Shown piece after piece: positions 43,762 to 55,259 of a stretch of DNA of 64,000 bases. The stretch's first letter is position 1. Every line of letters starts with the position of its first letter. The stretch covers positions 372,001 to 436,000 of the forward strand of contig NZ_LVCF01000001.1 in the NCBI RefSeq assembly GCF_001594145.1. Direction: 5' to 3'. The notes under the pieces were generated by a model. That model was not told the origin of the DNA and ran no database searches. It saw only the letters and a program-made list of their open reading frames with translations. The translations under genes and the position numbers were made by a program. This DNA is from Branchiibius sp. NY16-3462-2 (GTDB lineage: Bacteria; Actinomycetota; Actinomycetes; Actinomycetales; Dermatophilaceae).

Positions 43762-44165
43762 CAGCGGCCTCCATCCTTGCTCTCGGGCTGGGTGACATAC
43801 ACGGTGATGTGGCTCGTGCGCTTGAGGATCTGGCTGGCCCGACCCTGGGCACGCGGCCGGAACCGCTTCATGGTGGGACCTTCATCGACGTACGCCTCGG
43901 TCACCACCAGCTCACGCTCGTCGAACGCGGTCGAGTTCTTGTCGGCCTCGAACCGGGCGTTCGCGATCGCGCTGCGCAGAACCTTCAGCACCGGCTCGCT
44001 CGCGCTCTGCGGCGCGAAGGTGAGCACGTTGATGGCATCCGTGGCCTGCTTGCCGCGGATGAGGTCCACCACGCGCCGCGCCTTGGTCGGCGTCACGCGT
44101 ACGTAGCGTGCCTGCGCCTTGGCTTGCATCGCTGTCCCTTTGCTCTCGTCAGTCTTAGTACTCAT
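43761..44165 (-). CDS. rplV: 50S ribosomal protein L22
   Basis: The longest form is 134 residues, starting at the ATG at 44165 behind GGAG. An internal ATG at 44129 behind AAAGGGA begins MQAKAQARYVRVTPTKARRV, which is where most homologues start, so the start is ambiguous. ILKRTSHITVYVTQPE near the end is typical. L22 lines the exit tunnel. Its stop overlaps the rpsC start by one base. Confidence 0.96.
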   Translation of the reverse strand: MSTKTDESKGTAMQAKAQARYVRVTPTKARRVVDLIRGKQATDAINVLTFAPQSASEPVLKVLRSAIANARFEADKNSTAFDERELVVTEAYVDEGPTMKRFRPRAQGRASQILKRTSHITVYVTQPESKDGGR

Positions 44166-44190
44166 CTGGGTGCTCCGTTACCCCGCCGCG

Positions 44191-44472
44191 TCAGCGACGG
44201 CGGCCCTTCTTGTCGTCCTTCTCGTGACCCTTGAAGGTCCGAGTGGGAGCGAACTCACCCAGCTTGTGGCCGACCATCGACTCGGTCACAAAGACCGGGA
44301 CGTGCTTGCGGCCGTCGTGCACGGCCAGCGTGTGGCCGAGCATGTCGGGGGTGATCATCGACCGGCGGGACCAGGTCTTGATCACGGTCTTGGTGCCCGC
44401 TTCGTTCTGCGCCGCCACCTTTTTGGCCAGGTGGTCGTCGATGAACGGGCCCTTCTTCAAACTACGGGGCAT
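44191..44472 (-). CDS. rpsS: 30S ribosomal protein S19
   Basis: This is a 93-residue protein: MPRSLKKGPFIDDHLAKKVA, TKTVIKTWSRRSMITPDMLG and HKLGEFAPTRTFKGHEKDDK. It belongs to the 30S head and pairs with S13. It lies 3 bp after rplB. Confidence 0.99.
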   Translation of the reverse strand: MPRSLKKGPFIDDHLAKKVAAQNEAGTKTVIKTWSRRSMITPDMLGHTLAVHDGRKHVPVFVTESMVGHKLGEFAPTRTFKGHEKDDKKGRRR

Positions 44473-44475
44473 GGC

Positions 44476-45312
<837 letters not shown>

Positions 45313-45336
45313 GTCAGTCCTTCAGTCCTCGTCGCT

Positions 45337-45642
45337 TCAGCTGATCTCGCCGAAGATGTCGATGGCGCCCTCTTTGAGGGACACGATCGCGCGCTTGGTG
45401 TCCTTGCGCTTACCGGCACCGTTGCGGGTCCGGCGGGTCTTGCCCTGACGGTTCAGGGTGTGCACGGAGTCGACCTTGACGTCCCAGATCTGCTCGACGG
45501 CGATCTTGATCTCCGTCTTGTTGGCGCTCGGGTCGACGATGAAGGTGTACTTGCCCTGGTCGAACAGGGCGTACGACTTCTCCGACACGACCGGCGCGAT
45601 CAGGATGTCGCGGGGGTCCTTGCGCTGGATGCTGGTGCTCAC
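45337..45642 (-). CDS. rplW: 50S ribosomal protein L23
   Basis: This is a 101-residue protein: DILIAPVVSEKSYALFDQGK, YTFIVDPSANKTEIKIAVEQ and VKVDSVHTLNRQGKTRRT. It is the docking site for trigger factor and SRP at the tunnel exit. Its start overlaps the rplD stop by 4 bp. Confidence 0.99.
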   Translation of the reverse strand: MSTSIQRKDPRDILIAPVVSEKSYALFDQGKYTFIVDPSANKTEIKIAVEQIWDVKVDSVHTLNRQGKTRRTRNGAGKRKDTKRAIVSLKEGAIDIFGEIS

Positions 45643-46310
45643 TTCGCGCTCTCCTTCTCGTCTGCGGCGACGGTGTCAACCGGCTCGCCACCCTTGCCCA
45701 GGAAAGCCTCGAGCGCGGCCTGCGTGAAGACGATGTCGTCAGCGCACAGCACGTCGTAGGTGTTCAGCTGGTCGGCGTACAGCACGTGCACGTCGGCGAG
45801 GTTGCGCACGGACAGCAGCGCGTTCTCGTTGCCGCGGTCCAGCACCACCAGCAGGTTCTTGCGCTCGGTGAGCCCACCCAGCAGCGCAGCAGCGGCGCGG
45901 GTCGAGGGGGCGTCCCCGGCGACGACCGAGCTGAGCACGTGGATGCGACCGTGACGGGCGCGGTCCGAGAGGGCCCCGCGCAGGGCGGCGGCCTTCATCT
46001 TCTTGGGGGTCCGCTGCGAGTAGTCCCGCGGCTTCGGACCGTGCACAACGCCACCGCCGGCGAACTGCGGCGCACGGGTCGAACCCTGGCGGGCGCGGCC
46101 GGTGCCCTTCTGGCGGTAGGGCTTGCGGCCACCACCGCGGACTTCGCCGCGGGTCTTGGTGGAGTGGGTGCCCTGGCGGGCGGCGGCCAGCTGCGCGACG
46201 ACGACCTGGTGGATCAGCGGCACGTTGGTGGCCACGTCGAAGATCTCGGCGGGCAGCTCGATGCTGCCGGCCTGCTTCCCCGCGGGGTCAGTGATCGTAA
46301 TAGTGGTCAT
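45639..46310 (-). CDS. rplD: 50S ribosomal protein L4
   Basis: This is a 223-residue protein. The tunnel loop is GTHSTKTRGEVRGGGRKPYR, followed by QKGTGRARQGSTRAPQFAGG. In Escherichia coli L4 also represses the S10 operon; a comparable leader is not recognised here. A short Glu/Lys tail ends the protein. It lies 5 bp after rplC. Confidence 0.98.
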   Translation of the reverse strand: MTTITITDPAGKQAGSIELPAEIFDVATNVPLIHQVVVAQLAAARQGTHSTKTRGEVRGGGRKPYRQKGTGRARQGSTRAPQFAGGGVVHGPKPRDYSQRTPKKMKAAALRGALSDRARHGRIHVLSSVVAGDAPSTRAAAALLGGLTERKNLLVVLDRGNENALLSVRNLADVHVLYADQLNTYDVLCADDIVFTQAALEAFLGKGGEPVDTVAADEKESAK

Positions 46311-46315
46311 GAGAC

Positions 46316-46969
46316 TCAGGCTCCCTTGGCAGCCGTCTTGACGAGGACCACGCGGCCACGAGCGCCGGGAACGGCACCCTTGACCAGCAGCAGGCCCTTG
46401 TCGGCATCGACGGCGTGGATCGTGAGGTTCTGGGTGGTCTGGCGTACGCCGCCCATGCGGCCGGCCATGCGCATCCCCTTGAAGACGCGGCCCGGGGTGG
46501 CGCAGCCACCGATCGAACCCGGCTTGCGGTGGTTCTTGTGGGCACCGTGCGAGGAGCTGACGCCGTGGAAACCGTGGCGCTTCATCACACCGGCAAAGCC
46601 CTTGCCCTTGGTGCGGCCGACGATATCGACCTTCTGGCCGGCCTCGAAAGCCTCGACCGTGATCTCCTGGCCGGGCTCGTACTCAGCGGCATCCGCGGTG
46701 CGAAGCTCCACCAGGTGACGGCGCGGGGTGACCCCGGCCTTCTCGAAGTGGCCCACGAGCGGCTTGGTCACCTTGCGCGGGTCGATCTGACCCCAGCCGA
46801 GCTGGACGGCGTCGTAGCCGTCAGCCTCGCCGCGCACCTGGGTGACGACGCAGGGACCGGCCTGGATGACGGTGACCGGCACGAGGCGGCCATTCTCATC
46901 CCAGACCTGGGTCATACCCAGCTTCTCGCCGAGCACTCCCTTGATGGTCTTGGTAGCAGTGGTGGTCAT
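46316..46969 (-). CDS. rplC: 50S ribosomal protein L3
   Basis: This is a 217-residue protein: GVLGEKLGMTQVWDENGRLV, GKGFAGVMKRHGFHGVSSSH and HRKPGSIGGCATPGRVFKG are diagnostic. It reaches into the peptidyl transferase centre. It lies 16 bp after rpsJ. Confidence 0.99.
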   Translation of the reverse strand: MTTTATKTIKGVLGEKLGMTQVWDENGRLVPVTVIQAGPCVVTQVRGEADGYDAVQLGWGQIDPRKVTKPLVGHFEKAGVTPRRHLVELRTADAAEYEPGQEITVEAFEAGQKVDIVGRTKGKGFAGVMKRHGFHGVSSSHGAHKNHRKPGSIGGCATPGRVFKGMRMAGRMGGVRQTTQNLTIHAVDADKGLLLVKGAVPGARGRVVLVKTAAKGA

Positions 46970-46985
46970 GTGTCCTTACCCCCGC

Positions 46986-47294
46986 TCAGAGCTTGATCTC
47001 GATGTTGACGTCCGCCGGAAGGTCGAGACGCATGAGCGAATCGACGGCCTTCGGCGTCGGGTCAACAATGTCGATGAGCCGCTTGTGCGTGCGCATCTCG
47101 AAGTGCTCGCGGCTGTCCTTGTACTTGTGCGGCGAACGGATCACGCAGAAAACGTTCTTCTCCGTGGGCAGCGGCACAGGGCCCACCACCGTCGCACCGG
47201 CACGAGTCACGGTGTCCACAATCTTGCGCGCGGAAGAGTCGATGACCTCGTGGTCGTACGACTTCAGCCGGATGCGGATCTTTTGTCCCGCCAT
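46986..47294 (-). CDS. rpsJ: 30S ribosomal protein S10
   Basis: This 102-residue protein uses the ATG at 47294 (MAGQKIRIRLKSYDHEVIDS). The longer upstream frame shows no similarity. PTEKNVFCVIRSPHKYKDSR and the end LDLPADVNIEIKL are diagnostic. It is the first gene of the superoperon. It also acts with NusB in antitermination. Confidence 0.99.
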   Translation of the reverse strand: MAGQKIRIRLKSYDHEVIDSSARKIVDTVTRAGATVVGPVPLPTEKNVFCVIRSPHKYKDSREHFEMRTHKRLIDIVDPTPKAVDSLMRLDLPADVNIEIKL

Positions 47295-47664
47295 TCGCGT
47301 GCGTCTCTCTCTCGCCGGGTTACCTACAAAACTGTTGTGATCGACCCGCCGGTTCGTCCGCCCCCCGCGGTCGGGCGTGTCGCGCTGTGCCCGTGGCACA
47401 ACCACTCACATTTCCCATGGGTGGGGCGGTCGTTCCTACCGGATCGACCTGCTTACGCTTCCCATCACTGCTGTGCGGCCCTGCTCGTCTCCCGTGGGAG
47501 AACCAGGTCCAGCTCCTGCTCGCGATGAGGCGGCGCTCGTCGTACTTCCCCGGTCTTCTCAGCCCGGGACGGCACATGGGCGCGCGTCAAGCAACCGTTC
47601 TAGTGTGCCAGAGAGGGCGCGACCCGGCCAAATCGGCGGCGAGGGAGCGTGCTCACAGGGCATT
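47295..47664. other. Upstream region of the S10 operon (370 bp)
   Basis: This should hold the promoter and leader of rpsJ. A TAGAAC box (minus strand, 47597-47602) is the only -10-like sequence, and it lacks a good -35. Short palindromes occur at 47416-47423 (CCCATGGG) and 47488-47501 (TCTCCC/GGGAGA). I see no ORF and no recognisable L4-responsive leader. Confidence 0.4.
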
Positions 47665-47727
47665 TGCGCGGGTTATCGACAGGCGCGCGGGTTGTAAGCC
47701 GCGCGTCTGTCGATAAGCCGCGCAAAT
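47665..47727. repeat. REP-like palindromic element, copy B
   Basis: This 63-bp element matches copy A (28157-28219) at 54 of 63 positions. The arms extend to 21 bp here (47662-47682 and 47707-47727) with one mismatch. The element directly abuts the stop of the frameshifted gene that follows, so it could also end its transcript. Confidence 0.85.
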
Positions 47728-48590
47728 CTAAGAAGCCATCGCCAGCGCAGCCCGGACCTTCGCCGCCGCCCGCCCGTGGAACAGATCCGACCAGGTCAGG
47801 CGCACGACGATCCACCCGAGAGAGCGGATCCGGTCCTCCCGCAGTTTCTCGCGCCAGAGAGCGCCGGGCTCGTCGTACTTCGTGGCCCCGTCGAACTCCA
47901 CCAGCACCCGGGTGCCGACGACGCGGAAATCGGTGCGGTATCCCTTGCCGTCGCGAGTCCACCGCGCTGTCCCGGGCACGACGAACTGCGCGACCACCGC
48001 GATACCAGCCTCGCCCAATCGCAGTGCGGACAGCGTCTCCCCGCAGACTCGTGGTCGGCATCGGCCCTGGTCACCAGCTGCCGCACCCGTTGCGCGCCCA
48101 GCGAGAACTGGCGACCCAGGGACGCTGTGTCCAGGTCGGCCGCTGTGATCAGCCGTCGGTGCAGCGCGTCGTCGGCGGCCACCAGTCCTGCCTCTAGATC
48201 GACCGACGTCAGCTGCACAACTGTGGTGGCGATGTGTTCGACGCCGTCCAGTGGCGGATGGCCGCGCAGTGCCGGATGGAGGTGCAACCCGGGGACCCGC
48301 TTGGACCGCCCGCTACCAAGCCGGCACAGATGCACGGTCGAGAGATCTGGGCGATACAACGCAAGCCCGTGATGGACCGCCGCGGACACGTATCCGGCGA
48401 CTGCCGTGCCCGCGTGCTCAGCCAGGAAGGTGTGCATCAACTGCCGATGCCGGTCCTGCTCGTCCGCGACGCCTCGCATCAGGTACCAGCCGCGACGCAA
48501 CTTGGTCCACGAGCCTTCGGCCACCAGGCGCTGCAGATCCCGTTCGCTCACGCCGCGCAACTGCGCCTTCTGTCGCGAGATCACGTCCAT
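47728..48590 (-). pseudogene. AbiEi-type antitoxin domain plus DUF559-like nuclease protein, frameshifted
   Basis: The gene reads in one frame from the ATG at 48590 (ISRQKAQLRGVSERDLQRLV, then LRRGWYLMRG, AbiEi-like N-terminus) to about 48042. The homologous C-terminal part lies in another frame (47728-48038), with GYRTDFRVVGTRVLVEFDGA, then KYDEP and LGWIVVRLTWSDL, a restriction-nuclease-like fold. The break coincides with a run of four C at 48039-48042 (G on the coding strand); one more G would join ESAG to ETLSALRLGEAGI. Without the shift the first frame runs on as low-quality sequence to 47796. It may be a true pseudogene, a base-calling error in the homopolymer or, less likely, a programmed frameshift. 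Confidence 0.75.
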
Positions 48591-48660
48591 CCGGTCAGCG
48601 TGGCCGAGTCACGGAGCCTCCGACGCCGCCCGCCAACATCTGTGGACAACAGACGAGCGA

Positions 48661-50247
48661 TCAGCTGACCAACGCGATCTGCTGCAGCGACTCGTCCCCC
48701 GTACCCATCTGCGCAAACACGAGGCTGTGGCGATCCACGTTGGCCAACATTGACTGCGCGGGAAGGTGCGATGTCCACAGCCGCTTACCCGTGCCTGCCG
48801 CGTAGCCGCTGATCCCACCGGCTGCGTCATTGTTGATCTCAGCGCCGCCTACCAGAATCTGTCCGGAGCCGCAGATGACGAACTCGGCCGGATCAGGCAC
48901 GGTGACAGCCCAGTTCACGTGTCCGGTCCGGGGGTCCACCGATCGCAAGGCGACTCCCCCCAACCCAGGATCAGGGTCGCCCAGCACGATCAGGGCACCG
49001 CCGCAGTAGGCCAGAGGCACGCCGGTGACCGTGCGTTGCACAGCGTACGGCGGCGCGTCCGAGCGGACCCGGGCCATCGCCGATTCGCCCCCACGGCCGC
49101 TGTCGGCGGTGATCAGTGGGAAGTCGTTGCTGTCCCGCCAGTACGGGAGCACGGGATCGTCGTTGCTGATCTGCTGACCGCCGATCCAGGTCCCACCCGT
49201 TTTCGGGCGGCTGACCGGCGCGCCCCGGAACACGCCCTCGACGCCCCCTCCGGCAATCCGCTGGAAGGCACCGTCGCCGTCCAGGAATCCCAAACCCCCG
49301 CCGTCCGCGGTGGCGCCCTGCAAGAGATAGTCGACATCGCCGTCGCGCAGGACAGGGCCGGCCGCCGCGCTATCAGCGATTCCCCCGGGCACCGCCGTAC
49401 TCCACTGCTGCTTCCCAGCGCCGTCGAACTTGATCAGCGTGAACGGCGCGGCTTTCTGTGCGCCTTCCGCTTCCTTGGCGAGGTCCTGCGCACCAACGAA
49501 TGCGGCTCCGTCGCTGGCTCCCACGAGCACGTGGTCACCGGTGCCCAGCTTGGTGTTTCCCTCATCAGCGCCGCCGGTCGCGGAGACCATCAGCCGCGCG
49601 GGTTCCCCCGGGTCCGCGGTGTAGTCGGCATACGCAGACCGCGGGTTGAGCAAGCACCAGACTCGCGAGTCGTCCCCGGCGCAGGAGACATCAACTCCTG
49701 AGGGCAGGGGTCGCTTCCAGGCCACGGCGCCGCTGGCCTTATCGACGGCGAGCAACAGGTTGCGGTCCATGCCGTGCGAACCCTGCACGATGACGAATCG
49801 GTCAGAAGTGGTGACCACACTTGCACTACACCCAGCACCATCAACGTCATCTGCGCCACTGGCGGTTGAGCAATTGAGCTCCGGAGCCCAGTCCTTCAGT
49901 GTGTGCTGCCACCGCACGCTCGGCGTGCCGCTGAACGAGACCGCGAAGGCCGGATCACCATTGCTGTCGCCTCCGGCCGAAGTCCGCCACCAGGCGAGTC
50001 CGCTGCCGACCAGCAGGACAGCGAGGGCGGCGGCTGCGAGCATCAGCCCCCGGCGCCGCCGAGGAGGAACGGGGTCAGGCGCAGGTACGTCGATCGCGAG
50101 CTCCTCGGCGTACCCCACCTGACCCGGTAGTACCTGACCGGCTCGTGGCGACGGCAGCGCCTCCCGCTCAGGATGGATGTCGCGGCCACACGAGGGGCAG
50201 TACCGCAGGTCCGCCCAGTTGGTGTCGCCACATGCCGTGCAGTACAC
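48661..50247 (-). CDS. Zinc-ribbon / single-helix / PQQ-like propeller protein 1
   Basis: This is a 528-residue protein starting at a GTG. The N-terminal zinc ribbon has Cys3, Cys6, Cys17 and Cys20 (YCTACGDTNWADLRYCPSCG). A Pro-rich linker carries VGYAEELAIDVPAPDP. One hydrophobic helix (about 68-87) is followed by ~440 residues of repeated beta-strand units (LLLAVDKASGAVAWKRPLP, LRSVDPRTGHVNWAVTVP, GYAAGTGKRLWTSHLP), the W-docking repeats of a PQQ-like propeller. The topology suggests a cytoplasmic ribbon and an external propeller. Its function is unknown. It lies 77 bp downstream of a paralogue. Confidence 0.82.
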   Translation of the reverse strand: MYCTACGDTNWADLRYCPSCGRDIHPEREALPSPRAGQVLPGQVGYAEELAIDVPAPDPVPPRRRRGLMLAAAALAVLLVGSGLAWWRTSAGGDSNGDPAFAVSFSGTPSVRWQHTLKDWAPELNCSTASGADDVDGAGCSASVVTTSDRFVIVQGSHGMDRNLLLAVDKASGAVAWKRPLPSGVDVSCAGDDSRVWCLLNPRSAYADYTADPGEPARLMVSATGGADEGNTKLGTGDHVLVGASDGAAFVGAQDLAKEAEGAQKAAPFTLIKFDGAGKQQWSTAVPGGIADSAAAGPVLRDGDVDYLLQGATADGGGLGFLDGDGAFQRIAGGGVEGVFRGAPVSRPKTGGTWIGGQQISNDDPVLPYWRDSNDFPLITADSGRGGESAMARVRSDAPPYAVQRTVTGVPLAYCGGALIVLGDPDPGLGGVALRSVDPRTGHVNWAVTVPDPAEFVICGSGQILVGGAEINNDAAGGISGYAAGTGKRLWTSHLPAQSMLANVDRHSLVFAQMGTGDESLQQIALVS

Positions 50248-50290
50248 GGATCAGACGTTAGCTTTCGTGGCCACTCGCAAACACCAGCTC

Positions 50291-50303
50291 CGGGTTATCG
50301 ACA
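50291..50303. repeat. Partial match to the REP-like element (13 bp)
   Basis: CGGGTTATCGACA is identical to part of copy B. It lies in the short spacer between the two propeller genes. Only one half of the palindrome is present, so this may be a remnant or chance. Confidence 0.4.
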
Positions 50304-50324
50304 ACCGCGCTAATCCGCACCGGG

Positions 50325-51968
50325 TCAGCGCGACAGATATGCGAAGGAACGAGCCGACGGGCCGTCGTAGCTCTGAAGCAGTACGCCGGACTTGGTCCAA
50401 CCCCCGAACATCAGTGCAGCAGGGACAGCGACCGACCACTGCTTCTTGCCGCTACTGATCGCGAGCCCGGCAATGCCCCCCGACCGGCTCACAGCGACGT
50501 TCGTGCCGGAGCAGATCACGAATTCGCCGTCCTGCGTCTCGGAGTGCCAGTCGACATGACCGGTTGCCGGGTCGATCGCCCGCAACGTGGCGGTCTGAGT
50601 GTCCGGGGAATTGTCACTGGTGTCGGTAATCGGTGCGGACGTCTCGGTGAACAACCGCCCGCCGCAGAACGCGCGCGCGACGCCGGGCACGGTGCGGGAG
50701 ATCTTGTACGGCGGGTCGCTCTCGTGCAGTTGAGTCGAGTCCCCGTTGACACCGTCGTTGTTGGCGGCGTCGTCCGGCAGGGTGATCAGCGGCGCTTGCG
50801 CAGCGTTGTCGGTGGCGATGGGTATGCCCGCGCCGCCCTGCAGAGCGTGGCCATTGATCGCGTAGTGGTCCTGCCCCCGCAGGGTCACCAGCTGCCCGCG
50901 GTAGATCGCAACAGCGGCTCCTGCGGCCAGCTTCTTCACCGAACCGTCGGCCGCGTCGAAGCCGATGCCCTGGTCCTTGGCGTCGGTGAGATACCCGACG
51001 TAGTCGACGCCGCCCACCTCCAGGACCGGCGCGCCGTAGCCGGCGTTGGTCACGCCTTTGGGCAGTGTTTGCTGCCACGCGCCGTCCGCCTTCGCGTCGA
51101 ACCTGCGCACGTCCATCGGAACGGTGGTCGCGGCCTGACCGTCCTGACTGTCCGGGCTGGCGTCACTCGACTGGCTGGACACGAGCACGAAATCGGAGCC
51201 AACGGCCAGAAAATCGTGCAGGCCACTGGAGCCCAGCGCCGAGGAGCCCTTGGCCTTCCCGGTGTCGGTGTCTATGGCCAGAATCTGGGCCGGCCCGGCG
51301 GCCTCAGTGGACTGGGCGTCATCGGCGTCGGTCGGCGGGGGCTGCGGCGAACCGGTCACGGCGATGCACCACAGGTCGTCGTCATCGGACCGGCAGGTCG
51401 ACAAGGTGCCAGCGGGCAACTCGTGACGCCAGGCGAAGGCACCGGTCTGCAGATTGACGCCGATCAACTCCTCGACACCCTTGGTGGGCTTCACCTGCAC
51501 GACCAGATACTTCTCGCTCACTGCGACAGTCTCGGCCTCGCAGTAATCCCTGGAGGTCACGTCCGTCCCGGTGCATCCCGGCGCCCACTGGGTCAGGTCG
51601 TGCTTCCAGGCCAGCTTGGGATGAGCGCCCAGATCGACCGACATAGCCGTCGGGTCCGACTGGCCCGTAGCAGGCGCCTGCCCCCGGGGCCACACCGCTG
51701 CTGTCCCGCCGGCGGCCACCAGTGCAACGGCCAGCGCGGCGGCCGGCCAACGCCATCGGCGCCACCCCGACCGGACGGGAGCCGGGGCAGGATCAGGCGC
51801 GGGTACGTCGATCGCCGGCTGCTCGTCGTACCCCACCTGATCGGGGAGCGGCTGAGCGGGTTGCGGCTCGGGCGAGGTCGCCCGCTCGGGATGCAGGTCG
51901 CGGCCACACGTCGGGCAGTACCGCTGATCTGCCCAGTTGGTGTCACCGCACGCGGTGCAGTAGACCAC
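50325..51968 (-). CDS. Zinc-ribbon / single-helix / PQQ-like propeller protein 2
   Basis: This is a 547-residue paralogue of the protein encoded at 48661, with the same plan: zinc ribbon (Cys4, Cys7, Cys18, Cys21), a linker with VGYDEQPAIDVPAPDP, one helix (about 72-92) and a propeller with LIGVNLQTGAFAWRHELP and LRAIDPATGHVDWHSET. The cysteine spacing is identical. The GTG start follows the ppsA stop with no gap, so translation may be coupled to PEP synthase. The pair probably arose by tandem duplication. Its function is unknown. Confidence 0.82.
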   Translation of the reverse strand: MVYCTACGDTNWADQRYCPTCGRDLHPERATSPEPQPAQPLPDQVGYDEQPAIDVPAPDPAPAPVRSGWRRWRWPAAALAVALVAAGGTAAVWPRGQAPATGQSDPTAMSVDLGAHPKLAWKHDLTQWAPGCTGTDVTSRDYCEAETVAVSEKYLVVQVKPTKGVEELIGVNLQTGAFAWRHELPAGTLSTCRSDDDDLWCIAVTGSPQPPPTDADDAQSTEAAGPAQILAIDTDTGKAKGSSALGSSGLHDFLAVGSDFVLVSSQSSDASPDSQDGQAATTVPMDVRRFDAKADGAWQQTLPKGVTNAGYGAPVLEVGGVDYVGYLTDAKDQGIGFDAADGSVKKLAAGAAVAIYRGQLVTLRGQDHYAINGHALQGGAGIPIATDNAAQAPLITLPDDAANNDGVNGDSTQLHESDPPYKISRTVPGVARAFCGGRLFTETSAPITDTSDNSPDTQTATLRAIDPATGHVDWHSETQDGEFVICSGTNVAVSRSGGIAGLAISSGKKQWSVAVPAALMFGGWTKSGVLLQSYDGPSARSFAYLSR

Positions 51969-54338
<2,370 letters not shown>

Positions 54339-54364
54339 CGTTAAACCCTTACTGGTTGTACTTC

Positions 54365-54378
54365 TCGCCGGCCGGCGA
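54365..54378. promoter_or_regulatory. 14-bp palindrome in the ppsA leader
   Basis: TCGCCGGCCGGCGA is a perfect palindrome 27-40 bp before the ppsA ATG, in the spacer after the regulator gene. It could be an operator or a hairpin in the leader, or just GC-rich self-complementarity. Confidence 0.35.
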
Positions 54379-54426
54379 AGACGGATGGTGATGACGGGCC
54401 TTGAGTGCGGATCCTAGAGCAGCCGC

Positions 54427-55257
54427 TCAGCCTGGACGCGGGCCTCCTGCCCGTTGTTGTTGGATCACGGCGGCAATCTCCTCGACCGACATCGTCGAGG
54501 AGTCCACGTAGGGGATGCGTTGCTGCCGGAAGAGCGCTTCGGCGCTGCGCAACTCCCAACTGCACTGCGCCAAGGAGGCGTACTTACTGCCCGGCCGCCG
54601 CTCGCTGCGGACCTGGGACAACCGGGTCGGCGTGGACAGCAGGCCGAACAACTTGTCCCGGTACGGCGCGATCGGGCGGGGCAGCGACGTGGACTCGAAA
54701 TCCTCGTCCACCAACGGGTAGTTGGCGACCAGCAGACCGTGGGTCAGGGCGAGGTACATCGTGGTCGGGGTCTTACCGCAGCGCGATGGCGCGGTCAGGA
54801 TCAGATCGGCTTTGGCCAGGTGTCGCAGGCTCTGACCGTCGTCGTGCTCGATGGCGAACTCGACCGCCTTCATCCGGGCGTCGTAGCGCCCGATGTCTCC
54901 CAGACCGTGCGCGCTCCCGGAGGCGCGTGCGGCCTGTACGTGCAGCAGGCGCTCGACGGTGTCCAGGTGGGAGCCGAACATGTCGATCATGGCCGCCCGC
55001 GTGGTCCCCAGGGCGTTGCGTACGTCGTCCGGCGCCACCGTGGAGAACGCGAGCGCCTGCACCTCGTCGGTGCACGCGGCGTCCATCACCTCGACGACCT
55101 TCAGGGCCTGCTCGACCGTGGTGATGAACGGGTACTTGTGCCGCGTGAACTCCACCTCGGGGAACTGCTGCAGGATCATGTTGCCCAGCGTCTCCGCCGA
55201 GATCCCGGTGCCGCCGGCCAGGAAGAAGACCGGGATCGCAGCAGCGGGCGCCTGCAT
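54427..55257 (-). CDS. PEP synthase regulatory protein (bifunctional kinase/phosphorylase, DUF299)
   Basis: This is a 276-residue protein. It has the family N-terminus (PVFFLAGGTGISAETLGNMI) and the P-loop-like APSRCGKTPTTMYLALTHG. The C-terminal YASLAQCSWELRSAEALFRQ and IPYVDSSTMSVEEIAAVI also fit. Known members use ADP to phosphorylate PEP synthase on a threonine near its catalytic His and use phosphate to reverse it. It is adjacent to ppsA (88 bp) and follows the aminotransferase by 2 bp, so the three are probably co-transcribed. Confidence 0.92.
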   Translation of the reverse strand: MQAPAAAIPVFFLAGGTGISAETLGNMILQQFPEVEFTRHKYPFITTVEQALKVVEVMDAACTDEVQALAFSTVAPDDVRNALGTTRAAMIDMFGSHLDTVERLLHVQAARASGSAHGLGDIGRYDARMKAVEFAIEHDDGQSLRHLAKADLILTAPSRCGKTPTTMYLALTHGLLVANYPLVDEDFESTSLPRPIAPYRDKLFGLLSTPTRLSQVRSERRPGSKYASLAQCSWELRSAEALFRQQRIPYVDSSTMSVEEIAAVIQQQRAGGPRPG

Positions 55258-55259
55258 GC

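Noticed and set aside
47295..47664. L4-responsive attenuator leader of the S10 operon
   Set aside because: Only short palindromes are visible; nothing resembles the known leader, so I do not annotate one.
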